A DNA stretch of 64,000 nt, taken from contig CACCZR010000002.1 in assembly GCA_902550555.1 (NCBI GenBank), positions 1 through 64,000 of the forward strand, written 5' to 3'. Every line of letters starts with the position of its first letter. The first letter of the stretch is position 1. The notes under the pieces were generated by a model, which was given only the letters and a program-made list of their open reading frames with translations, made no database searches and was not told the origin of the DNA. The position numbers were made by a program, and so were the translations under genes. This document shows positions 30,641 through 39,777 of this stretch, piece by piece. This DNA comes from an uncultured SAR116 cluster alpha proteobacterium. Its GTDB lineage: Bacteria; Pseudomonadota; Alphaproteobacteria; Puniceispirillales; Marisalimonadaceae.

Positions 30641-31598
30641 AATAATGTTTAATCAAAGATTTTGAACACTCTATACCTGACAAATATGCATCTTCGACTC
30701 TTTGACCATTACCATTATAGTGTTTATCTTGAGAAGGAGGACACCAATCACCAGCAATTCCAAATGGTATTTTTTTTGATATTTTACTCTCCTCTTGTGG
30801 GAAAGGTTTTTTAACTTTAGCATATCTCCATCTATGAATATTTTTATAAATTATATCTTGCATCTTAACTTGATAAATTTTAGTAAATTCTTGGACTATT
30901 TTATCTAAGGTAAATTCTTTTGTTTTGTCCAAATTTTCAAGTGAAAATTTCTCATTAGTATGTATTGTAAGACAATTATAATTTAATTGATTTTTAATTT
31001 TATTATTCTCAGAAACAATCCAGCTAAAAATACTTTTTTCATCTATATTAAATTTTTTTAAACTGAAATCTTTTATAGATAACATGACACACCAACATGG
31101 AAAATATTCAACTTTCTCTATTAGTTTGCAGATATTTTGGTCTAAGTTTTTTATTAATGAAGCAGTTTGAGATGAAGGTGCAGTAATAATTAAACCATCA
31201 CAAATAAATTTTTTGTTGTCAGTATATACAGTGAATTGATCATTATATTCCAACCTTTCAACAACAGTATCTTGATATATTGAAAGATTTTTTGAAAGCC
31301 AAAGTGAAAATTCTCTCATGTCAGGATTACCAATAAATTTATTTTTTTTTGAGTCTACCCAATTGACTAATACATTATCATTTACTGCACGATTGCAAAT
31401 TTTTTTAAACTCATTAGATTTTGCAGTAAAAAATTGTGCCCCATGATTAAATATAAAATCTTTACCTCTTCTTGTGCTAATTCTTCCACCAGGATATTTA
31501 CCCTTATCTAACACAGTTACGTTAAAATTTTTAGAACTCAAATAATTTGCTGCAGCTAATCCTGCAGTGCCACTTCCTATAATTATTATATTTTTCAT
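30633..31598 (-). CDS. FAD-dependent amine oxidase/renalase-like protein
   Basis: IIGSGTAGLAAANYLSSKNFNVTVLDKGKYPGGRIST; GIAGDWC near C-terminus. Confidence 0.87.
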   Translation of the reverse strand: MKNIIIIGSGTAGLAAANYLSSKNFNVTVLDKGKYPGGRISTRRGKDFIFNHGAQFFTAKSNEFKKICNRAVNDNVLVNWVDSKKNKFIGNPDMREFSLWLSKNLSIYQDTVVERLEYNDQFTVYTDNKKFICDGLIITAPSSQTASLIKNLDQNICKLIEKVEYFPCWCVMLSIKDFSLKKFNIDEKSIFSWIVSENNKIKNQLNYNCLTIHTNEKFSLENLDKTKEFTLDKIVQEFTKIYQVKMQDIIYKNIHRWRYAKVKKPFPQEESKISKKIPFGIAGDWCPPSQDKHYNGNGQRVEDAYLSGIECSKSLIKHYFN

Positions 31599-31602
31599 AA
31601 CT

Positions 31603-32337
31603 TTAAAATAACAGTCTTATTGCAAGTGAAAATAAAACAATATCAAAAATAATTTTAAATGTTTTTTCGTTCATCTTAAACAATAATACCTGACCTGTCT
31701 TACTACCTAATATTGTACTAGGTATCATTAATAAAATTATTATTAAATATTCAAAAAAGTTAAACCCAATTAACATAAATCCAATTATTTTAATTAAGTT
31801 TCCTATTAAACCAAAAAAACCTAGAGTACCTACTATTTCTTCTTTTTTTGTTAAATTATTTTTAATTATGACAGCTAAAATTGGAGCTATTACACCAACC
31901 AACATATTCATTATACCAGTAAAAAAACCTAAAAAATAATAAAAGTTTTTTGAAATAGTTATTTGTTTATTTTTTTTTATATACTGAATTAGCATAGTCA
32001 AAATTATGAAAACCCCAATCAAAAATTTTATTTTTTGTGTATCTAAATTTTTGAAAATTATTAACCCAACAAAAACACCTAATGGTAAAAAAATACAAAA
32101 AGGTAATATAAGCTTCCAAACCAAATATTTTCTAAATAAAAATGCTCTTGTAATATTTGATGTTAATTGAACCGTACCATGAATTGGTATTGCCACTAAT
32201 GGATTAATAAACTGAAGCATATAAGCTAATAAAATTGTTCCCCCACCAGCGCCTGCAATGTATGTAATCATGGCGGTAAAATAACTAACAATAACTATCG
32301 AAATGGTAATTGTATAATTATCAAGTACGACTTCCAT
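31603..32337 (-). CDS. TauE/SafE (TSUP) family membrane transporter
   Basis: ITYIAGAGGGTILLAYMLQFINPLVAIPIHGTVQLTSNITRA. Confidence 0.9.
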   Translation of the reverse strand: MEVVLDNYTITISIVIVSYFTAMITYIAGAGGGTILLAYMLQFINPLVAIPIHGTVQLTSNITRAFLFRKYLVWKLILPFCIFLPLGVFVGLIIFKNLDTQKIKFLIGVFIILTMLIQYIKKNKQITISKNFYYFLGFFTGIMNMLVGVIAPILAVIIKNNLTKKEEIVGTLGFFGLIGNLIKIIGFMLIGFNFFEYLIIILLMIPSTILGSKTGQVLLFKMNEKTFKIIFDIVLFSLAIRLLF

Positions 32338-34141
32338 GAATTAATTTCTTTTGAGCTGATATTCTAAAAATTGCATTATTTGCACCATATCCTTCATAAC
32401 CATGATTTCTCTGAACAAATTCAAAAAAGAATGAATTATTTATTAATGTTGTATATATTTGAAAAAAATAACCCTCATTATCCTCGTCGTAGAGTATGTT
32501 ATTTTTTTTTATTTTTTCTAATATACTTGTCTCTAAACCAAACTTTGCATCAATGTCATCGTAATAATTATCAGATATTTTTAAAGTCTCCAGACCTAAA
32601 TCCTGAATTTGTTTTGATAATTCAAATATATCATCTGTTCTTAAAGCTATGTGTTGAATGTTTGATATATATTTTTTTGGCCTTAGCTGACCAGTCAAAG
32701 TTTCGTCATTTTCAGCCGAGTTAATAACTATCTTAAATGTCTTCGATTTATTTTCAATTACATGACTTTTTGTAATTCCACTTGGATCAATAATATCTGT
32801 ATTAGAAGTTTTTTTACATTCAAACAAAGATTTATAAAATAGTACAGATGATAACAAAGTAGAATGTTCAACTGATATAGCTATATGATCAAACTCTAAA
32901 TTTAAATTTTGATTTTTTTGATCTATAAAATTAAAATCACTTTGCCAATTTTTATTATTATTATTATTATCAATTAAAAAAATGTATTGCCCATTATCTT
33001 CAATTAAGTTCATTTTGAATTCATTATTAAGATAATAATTTTTGACATTCTTTACTTTCAACGCCTCACACCTTTTGAGAGTCGATTGAACATTATCTAC
33101 TACAAGGCCAAATGCATAAGGGTTGAATTTTCCATTTTTTTCGTTTGAAGCTATTTCTGCATTAATTATAAATTTTACATTTCCAAATACATATAAAATA
33201 ATATTCTTTGTTTTGTGATGTCCCACTTTAACAAAACCTAAACTATTAAATAATGCTTGAATGATATCTAGATCTTCTTTTTTAACAGAAAACTCTAAAA
33301 ATTCTATTTTTTCAATTTTTGTTCTTTCAACAATTTCATTTTTTTTTGTCAAATTAATAAGTGATCTATAGCCATCCTTTGCTATTACGTCTCTATTATC
33401 TTTTCTAAATTGATCATTAAAAATTTCTAATGAAATCCAATTATCATATCCTGTATTATAAAGATTTTGCATAAAACCCAGCACATTAAGATCTCCTTGC
33501 CCAGGCATGTTTCGGAAATGTCTACTCCAAAATAGTAAATCCATATTGTATTTCGGTGCATCAGCAATTTGGACTATAAATATTTTTTCCTTTGGAATTG
33601 AAGCTATTGAATCAAGATTTACATCTCTAGATAAAGTATGAAAAGAATCTAAAATTATACCAACATTATTATGATTAGTTCTTCTTACAATTTCCCAAGC
33701 GTCTCTATGGTCTGATATATATTTGCCCCAAGCTAAAGCTTCATAACCTATAAAAATATTTTGATTTTTTGCTATTTCACCTAACTCATTAAAATCATCA
33801 GCGGCTCTGTCAATTCCACCTACAGCCAAATTAGATGTATTTGAACATACTAAAATAGTTTTCGCTCCTAGCTCATTCATAATATCAAATTTCTTTTTTG
33901 CTCTATCAAACGCTCTAGATCTATATGGTTCAGGCATGCCCTCAAAATCTCTGAATGGTTGAAATAAAGAAATTTGCAAACCATAATCACTAACTATTTT
34001 TTTAATTTCTTTTGGTTTCAAATCATGAACTAAAAAGTCATTTTCAAAAATCTCAACACCTTCAAAACCCATATTTGATATAGACTTCAATTTTTGCTCT
34101 AAAGATCCATTAATAGAAACTGTTGCTATAGATGTTTTAAT
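32321..34141 (-). CDS. quiC: 3-dehydroshikimate dehydratase with C-terminal HPPD/VOC module (QuiC-like)
   Basis: N-terminal xylose-isomerase-like TIM barrel (FEGVEIFEND, ISLFQPFRDFEGMP, ILVCSNTSNLA) plus VOC modules (FDHIAISV, IQHIALRT, FFEFVQRN). Frame extends 17 codons beyond the tracked ATG (34090) to an ATT at 34141, encoding (M)KTSIATVSINGSLEQKL. Confidence 0.87.
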   Translation of the reverse strand: MKTSIATVSINGSLEQKLKSISNMGFEGVEIFENDFLVHDLKPKEIKKIVSDYGLQISLFQPFRDFEGMPEPYRSRAFDRAKKKFDIMNELGAKTILVCSNTSNLAVGGIDRAADDFNELGEIAKNQNIFIGYEALAWGKYISDHRDAWEIVRRTNHNNVGIILDSFHTLSRDVNLDSIASIPKEKIFIVQIADAPKYNMDLLFWSRHFRNMPGQGDLNVLGFMQNLYNTGYDNWISLEIFNDQFRKDNRDVIAKDGYRSLINLTKKNEIVERTKIEKIEFLEFSVKKEDLDIIQALFNSLGFVKVGHHKTKNIILYVFGNVKFIINAEIASNEKNGKFNPYAFGLVVDNVQSTLKRCEALKVKNVKNYYLNNEFKMNLIEDNGQYIFLIDNNNNNKNWQSDFNFIDQKNQNLNLEFDHIAISVEHSTLLSSVLFYKSLFECKKTSNTDIIDPSGITKSHVIENKSKTFKIVINSAENDETLTGQLRPKKYISNIQHIALRTDDIFELSKQIQDLGLETLKISDNYYDDIDAKFGLETSILEKIKKNNILYDEDNEGYFFQIYTTLINNSFFFEFVQRNHGYEGYGANNAIFRISAQKKLIHGSRT

Positions 34142-35177
34142 TTTTTAACTCCACAAGTTTTTTTGATTTTGATGAAAGCTTAATAGCTTCAATAACCTTG
34201 ATTGTTTCGTTAGCTATCGATGCGGTAATAATTGGTTTTTCTTTTTTCTCAATAACCTTACAGAAATGTTCAATTTGATTAACTAAAGGATCAGAAAATT
34301 TATAGGGATATTTTGTACTAGAAATAGGTGTGAACCAGTGTCCATTTTTTGAATGTTGCCATAATTTCAAATTTGGTAACGACATTGAAGCTTTTGTTCC
34401 ACCAATCAAATAACTTGATTCTTCAGTAGACGGATAAATATCGTTTTCTCTAGCAGTTAACTCCCAACTCCAAGGTGAAGCAACACTATCAGAAGTTAGA
34501 AACGTAGCTATTATACCATTTTTAAATTCTAAAACAGCTCCAGAAACATCTTCATTTGCAAAACCTCTTAAAGAGTTTTGTGACATTGAAAATACTTTAA
34601 TAATCTTTCCAAATAAGAAATTCATCAAATCAAGATCATGAATTAAATTAACAAAGATAGGTCCTGCACCATCATTTTTTTTCCAATGAGCTTCTTTAAA
34701 ATAATTATTTGGTTTAAACATTTGACAGTTGATGTTAACAGTTCTCACTTTACCTAATAAATTATTATCTATTAACTCCTTAGCTTTAAGCATGACTGGG
34801 TTATGTCTTCTGTGATGCCCAACTAATATTTGAACCTTCTTTTTTTTTGCCTCATTTATTAATTTGTCAGTATCCATAGAACGAATTGTAATTGGTTTCT
34901 CTATTAAAACTGGACATTTATGTCTTATAACTTCCAGGCCGTCTTTAAAATGTGATGAGTTTGGAGTGGCTATAATCACGCCGTCAATTGTCTCAGACTT
35001 AAACATATCTTTTATTGAAAAATAAAAATTGGAATTAATTTTATTTATTATTGAGTTTTTTTTAAAATCAACAACTGCTGTAAGTTTGGCATTACTCGTT
35101 TTATTTATAGCGTCAATGTGCTTAATACCCATAACACCAATACCAACAACTGCTAATTTAATTTTTCTAATTTTCAT
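34137..35177 (-). CDS. Gfo/Idh/MocA family oxidoreductase
   Basis: VVGIGVMGIKHIDAI; IIATPNSSHF; CPVLIEKPI; GHHRRHNP. Confidence 0.93.
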   Translation of the reverse strand: MKIRKIKLAVVGIGVMGIKHIDAINKTSNAKLTAVVDFKKNSIINKINSNFYFSIKDMFKSETIDGVIIATPNSSHFKDGLEVIRHKCPVLIEKPITIRSMDTDKLINEAKKKKVQILVGHHRRHNPVMLKAKELIDNNLLGKVRTVNINCQMFKPNNYFKEAHWKKNDGAGPIFVNLIHDLDLMNFLFGKIIKVFSMSQNSLRGFANEDVSGAVLEFKNGIIATFLTSDSVASPWSWELTARENDIYPSTEESSYLIGGTKASMSLPNLKLWQHSKNGHWFTPISSTKYPYKFSDPLVNQIEHFCKVIEKKEKPIITASIANETIKVIEAIKLSSKSKKLVELKN

Positions 35178-35196
35178 AAATATATGTTATTTTTAA

Positions 35197-35220
35197 TAAT
35201 ATATGGTATAACATATATTA
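35197..35220. promoter_or_regulatory. candidate GntR/FCD operator, near-perfect 24-bp palindrome
   Basis: TAATATATGGTATAACATATATTA matches its reverse complement at 22/24 positions; GT-N3-AC core; between divergent GntR and Gfo/Idh genes. Confidence 0.55.
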
Positions 35221-35245
35221 AAAAAATTATCTAATCTATAATTAT

Positions 35246-35905
35246 ATGGAAAATATTCAATTATCTGTAACAGAAAATATTTTTAAAAAAATTAAGTATG
35301 ACATTGTTTTGGGGAACCTAAAGCCCAATCAAAGACTTAAATTAAATTTGTTACAAAAAGAATATAATGTTTCTATCTCAATTCTAAGAGAAGTACTCAA
35401 TCGACTTTGTGGTGATGGTTTTATAATATATAAAGTTCAAAAAGGTTTTTTTGTTTCACCTATATCAAAAAAAGATCTTCATGAAATAGCAAATTTAAGA
35501 ATTATTTTAGAAACACATGCACTTGAGATCTCAATCAAAAACAAAGACTATGAATGGGAAGCTGAATTATTAGGTGCATATCATAAATTAAATCATGCTG
35601 AAAATGAATTGGAAAAAAATAATTTAAATGCCAAATCACTTTGGACAAAATACGATGCTGAATTTCATCAAATGTTAATTAAAAAATGCAATTCTAAAAA
35701 TCTAATCCAAATACACGGAGTTATATTTGATAAATACCATAGATATCAACTTTTAGTTTTAAACTACAGAGGGAAAGAATCAATTAAAGAACACAAAAAC
35801 CTTTTAGATTGTGCTTTAATAGATGATGTTCAAAAAGCTCAAAAAGTACTTAAAGATCATATTAAAAAAGGTGTAGATCATGCTTCGTCAAATTTATCAC
35901 TTTAA
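35246..35905 (+). CDS. GntR family regulator, FCD subfamily
   Basis: N-terminal wHTH (IVLGNLKPNQRLKLNLLQKEYNVSISILREVLNRLCGDGF) plus FCD-like helical domain (LRIILETHALE). Confidence 0.92.
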   Translation: MENIQLSVTENIFKKIKYDIVLGNLKPNQRLKLNLLQKEYNVSISILREVLNRLCGDGFIIYKVQKGFFVSPISKKDLHEIANLRIILETHALEISIKNKDYEWEAELLGAYHKLNHAENELEKNNLNAKSLWTKYDAEFHQMLIKKCNSKNLIQIHGVIFDKYHRYQLLVLNYRGKESIKEHKNLLDCALIDDVQKAQKVLKDHIKKGVDHASSNLSL

Positions 35906-36033
35906 TAAGTACTAGTTCAAATGAGTAAGTGAAGTATTTTAAATTAAATAAATCACAAATTAGACACATTCATTTCTAAATTTTGTCATAATTAAAGATT
36001 AGGAGGAATATATTCATAAATCCTCCCAAAATT

Positions 36034-36058
36034 AGCATTAGTTTTTTAAACTAATGCT
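36034..36058 (-). terminator. hairpin downstream of the DmdA-like gene
   Basis: 9-bp stem AGCATTAGT-TTTTTAA-ACTAATGCT immediately 3' of the minus-strand gene ending at 36067. Confidence 0.5.
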
Positions 36059-36066
36059 TATGAATT

Positions 36067-37170
36067 TTAATTAAAATCACTTATCGTTGTTTCAATTATA
36101 CCATTTTCTGTTTTTACAAAATAATTTTTACTGTTTTTGTTCAAAATATCATTTTCATAGGCTATCATAAATCCAATATTTTTTTTGTATTTTGGAGAAA
36201 AAATAATAGAGGTGATGTCACCGATCTCTTTTTCTTCATAATAACATTTAAGTTTAATATTAATTTTTAAATCATTTTTTCCGAAGAAAACTTTATATAT
36301 ATTTCTTTTATTTTTATTTTTAAGATGATTGCTTAAAGCGTCTTTACCTATAAAGTCATAAGACATTTCAATTGAACAATATTTTCCTAAGGAACAGTCA
36401 TAAGGAGTATCTTTAGAAGTCATATCATTTCCATAACTTAATAAAGAATTTTCAACTCTTTCAATCATATTTGGACATCCAACTTTTATATTAAATGGTT
36501 TGCCTTCTTTAATTAAAAAGTCCCAAAATTGGCAGGCAATTTTTGCATCGTCAAAAAGAAATTCAAATCCTCCTTGTTTACTGTAACCTGTTTTAGAAAC
36601 TAGAACTCGAGTATTCTTAAAATCAAAATAATCAAAACTAAAAAAAGGCAAAGAAAGGATTTTCTTATCAATTAATTCTGCCGTTAATTCAATTGCCTTG
36701 GGACCTTGTAAAGCTATAGTATATATATCTCTTTTTTTTATTTCAACATTATGATTTGTATTAACTAACAAACCACTAAACCACATATACATATCAGAAT
36801 CTGAAATTGATACCCAAAAAGTTTCTTCATCAATAGAGTAAACTAAAGTATCATTTAGCAATCCACCATTGAAGTCTGTCATAGGTGTATAATAACATTT
36901 GAATTTATCAATTGTTTCAAAATTTCGACAAGATACATAACGAAGAAAATTTAATGCATCAGGTCCTTTAATCTCTATTATTTTTTGACAAGATACATCC
37001 CAAATTTGAACATGTTTGATAAGATGATAATAATCATCTTCATAACTATTAAATATTGTAGGCAAAAGTGTCTTATTATATATTGTATATGACGACACAC
37101 CAGCTAAGGAATTCCTTGATGTAAATGGTGTAGAGTCTATTCTACTGGATTGAGTTAATTTATAAACCAT
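36067..37170 (-). CDS. DmdA-like/GcvT-family aminomethyltransferase (possible DMSP demethylase)
   Basis: YTIYNKTLLPTIF, HLIKHVQIWDVSCQKIIEIKGPDA, YYTPMTDFNGGLLND, FWVSISDSDMYMW, YFDFKNTRVLVSKTGYSKQGGFE resemble DmdA more than GcvT. Confidence 0.75.
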   Translation of the reverse strand: MVYKLTQSSRIDSTPFTSRNSLAGVSSYTIYNKTLLPTIFNSYEDDYYHLIKHVQIWDVSCQKIIEIKGPDALNFLRYVSCRNFETIDKFKCYYTPMTDFNGGLLNDTLVYSIDEETFWVSISDSDMYMWFSGLLVNTNHNVEIKKRDIYTIALQGPKAIELTAELIDKKILSLPFFSFDYFDFKNTRVLVSKTGYSKQGGFEFLFDDAKIACQFWDFLIKEGKPFNIKVGCPNMIERVENSLLSYGNDMTSKDTPYDCSLGKYCSIEMSYDFIGKDALSNHLKNKNKRNIYKVFFGKNDLKINIKLKCYYEEKEIGDITSIIFSPKYKKNIGFMIAYENDILNKNSKNYFVKTENGIIETTISDFN

Positions 37171-37197
37171 ATGAAAAAAATATAAAAGGTATACGAT

Positions 37198-38094
37198 TTG
37201 ATCAACAATAATTTTGAAAATAAGTTAAAAAATAAAGAATTTGTATTTACAGCTGAAACTTCTCCTCCTGATTCAACAGTTAGATCTGAAATAACTGACA
37301 GAGTTTCATGTCTCAAGGATTTAGCTGATGCAATAAATGTGACAGATGGAGCAAGTGCAAAATCACACCTTTCTGCGCTTGTAGTTTCTTCAATTATTAA
37401 AGATTTAGGGATTGAACCAATACTTCAATTAACAACACGAGACAGAAACAGAATAGCTATTCAATCAGATTTACTAGGAGCCTGGACATTAAATATACAA
37501 AATATTTTATGTATTTATGGAGATCAAGTAGAAACAGGTGATCAACCAGAAACAAAAGAAGTTCGAGACTTAGATACCTTAGGAGTAATAAATACTGCAA
37601 ATCATTTCAAAAAAGAAAAAAAATTTCCATCTGGCAGATCTATAAATTCAGCGCCAGAGTTTTTTATTGGTGGTGCAGATACTCCATTCGAAATAGATGA
37701 TAAATTTGACTGTACAAATTTAATTAAAAAAATTGAACAAGGAGTTAATTTTTTTCAAACTCAGTATGCTTTTGATTATCAAGTTCTAAAAAAATATATG
37801 GATAAATTAAAAGATTTTAATATTACTAAAAAGTCCTATTACCTCGTTGGTTTAGGAGTTATAAAATCTGCTAAGAGTGCTAAATGGATGAATAAAAATC
37901 TTTTTGGTATTAACATTCCAGACAAAATAATTCAAAGATTAGAAAATTCTAAAAATGAAAGCCAGGAAGGAATTAAAATTTGTATAGAGTTGATAGAGAA
38001 ATATAAAGAAATTGAGGGTGTTCACGGAATTCATCTGATGGGATATCATCAAGAAAAACAAATTGCTTCTGTAATATCACATTTTAAAAAATAG
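37198..38094 (+). CDS. methylenetetrahydrofolate reductase family protein (MetF-like)
   Basis: FTAETSPPDSTVRSEI, INVTDGASAKSHLSA, LQLTTRDRNRIAIQSDLLGAW; TTG start with AAGG upstream. Confidence 0.85.
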   Translation: MINNNFENKLKNKEFVFTAETSPPDSTVRSEITDRVSCLKDLADAINVTDGASAKSHLSALVVSSIIKDLGIEPILQLTTRDRNRIAIQSDLLGAWTLNIQNILCIYGDQVETGDQPETKEVRDLDTLGVINTANHFKKEKKFPSGRSINSAPEFFIGGADTPFEIDDKFDCTNLIKKIEQGVNFFQTQYAFDYQVLKKYMDKLKDFNITKKSYYLVGLGVIKSAKSAKWMNKNLFGINIPDKIIQRLENSKNESQEGIKICIELIEKYKEIEGVHGIHLMGYHQEKQIASVISHFKK

Positions 38095-38102
38095 AGGTTA
38101 TT

Positions 38103-39152
38103 ATGACTGATTTACAAAAAATAAGAGAACTTCAAGGCAAAGTAATGAAAGATATAGCAGCAGGTGCATTAATACCAATGATGATGATTGGGGATGAATT
38201 AAACCTATTTGAAAAATTACATAAACTTGGGCCAATAACTGCTGAAGATTTTTCAAAAAAAATTAAAATGGATCATAGATATATTTTAGAATGGTTATTA
38301 GCATTAAGCGCTGCTAATTATATTGACTACAACTCAAAAGAGAAAAAGTTTAATTTGACTAACGAACAATTTGCAGTTTTAGCAGATGAAAATAGTTCAT
38401 CACTAATGATTGGTGGATTTGAAAATTTAGTTGGGGCTATTCATAATTATAAAATAGTTAAAGAAAATTTCAAAAATGGAAAAGGAACCGAATGGGGATC
38501 ACTCCACCCATGTTGTTTGTCTGGTTCTGCAAGATTTTTTAAGCCAGCATACTCAATTTTTTTAATAAAAAAATGGTTGCCAAGTATTGATAACGCCGTA
38601 GAAATTTTAAATAATGGTGGAAGTTTTGCAGATATTGGTTGTGGTTACGGACATTCAACTGAAATGATTGCAAAAGAGTTTCCAAAATCAAAAGTAGTAG
38701 GTATAGATCCACACGCGCCATCTATTCAAGAAGCAAAAACAAATTCTGCATCTAAGGGTTTAAAAAATTTAGACTATCAAATTGCTTCAGCAGAAAATTA
38801 TAATGGTAGATTTGATATAATTTCTTTTTTTGATTGTTTACATGATATGGGTGATCCGATCAGTGCTGTAAAATACGCTAAGTCAAAGCTTAATGCAAAT
38901 GGTACTTTGATGTTAATCGAGCCTTATGCGGATGATGAAGTTTCGAATAATTTTAACTTAATTGGACAAATGTATTACTCATTTTCTACTATTGCTTGTA
39001 TCCCTGCTTCAAAAGCTCAAAAAGTTGGATTAGCTTTAGGAGCTCAAGCTGGAGCAGAAAAACTTTCAAATATTTTAAATGAAGGTGGTTTTAATAATAT
39101 TAAGGTAACTTATAAAACAACGTCAAATATGGTTATTCAAGCTAAAGTTTAA
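38103..39152 (+). CDS. SAM-dependent methyltransferase with N-terminal wHTH dimerization domain
   Basis: GSFADIGCGYGHSTEMIAKEFPKSKVVGIDPH; N-terminal LHKLGPITAEDFSKKIKMDHRYILEWL. Confidence 0.88.
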   Translation: MTDLQKIRELQGKVMKDIAAGALIPMMMIGDELNLFEKLHKLGPITAEDFSKKIKMDHRYILEWLLALSAANYIDYNSKEKKFNLTNEQFAVLADENSSSLMIGGFENLVGAIHNYKIVKENFKNGKGTEWGSLHPCCLSGSARFFKPAYSIFLIKKWLPSIDNAVEILNNGGSFADIGCGYGHSTEMIAKEFPKSKVVGIDPHAPSIQEAKTNSASKGLKNLDYQIASAENYNGRFDIISFFDCLHDMGDPISAVKYAKSKLNANGTLMLIEPYADDEVSNNFNLIGQMYYSFSTIACIPASKAQKVGLALGAQAGAEKLSNILNEGGFNNIKVTYKTTSNMVIQAKV

Positions 39153-39201
39153 CAACATTATTAAAAATTCTTAATGAAAAATGAAAAAAAATCAAATTCA
39201 T

Positions 39202-39717
39202 TTAATGAGGCTGTGTTTTAGATGCAATATAATCCATAAAGGCTAATAAGACACCTGAAATTACAAAAACAACATGCAGAATTACCATCCACATTAATTC
39301 GTCTTCACTATAAGATTTTGGTTCTAAAAATGCTTCCAACAAATTTATCCCAGATATTGCAACTATAGAAGCTACTAATTTTAACTTCATACCACTAAAA
39401 TCAACTTTGCCCATCCAAGATGGTTTATCTTCACTTTGTCTGGCAGACTCAATTTTTGATACAAAGTTTTCATAACCAGCAAAAATTATCATTAAAACTA
39501 GGTTACCAACTAAAGCTAGATCTAAAACATGTAAAACAAAAACTAAAACTTCAGAAACTTCCATGCTCAAAATTAATGGTATTTCATGAACCATTTCTTG
39601 TATCACCTTGACAGTGATCGTGATAAGAGAAACACATAATGCTATATATACTGGCGCTAAAAGCCATCTACTAGCAAAAATTAATTGTTCTAAATTTTTT
39701 TCAATATTTTTCTTCAT
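39202..39717 (-). CDS. UPF0114/YqhA family membrane protein
   Basis: ASRWLLAPVYIALCVSL; VLDLALVGNLVLMIIFAGYENFVS; WMGKVDFSGMKLKLVASIVAIS. Confidence 0.92.
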   Translation of the reverse strand: MKKNIEKNLEQLIFASRWLLAPVYIALCVSLITITVKVIQEMVHEIPLILSMEVSEVLVFVLHVLDLALVGNLVLMIIFAGYENFVSKIESARQSEDKPSWMGKVDFSGMKLKLVASIVAISGINLLEAFLEPKSYSEDELMWMVILHVVFVISGVLLAFMDYIASKTQPH

Positions 39718-39777
39718 TAGAAATTATTAGTATATAAATAAATTAAACCTAATCAAAGATAATTATTATTTGAATAT

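Noticed and set aside
32949-32970. TTATTATTATTATTATTAT microsatellite-like tract
   Set aside because: Encodes an Asn-rich linker inside the QuiC-like CDS; low complexity expected at this AT content, no sign of phase variation.
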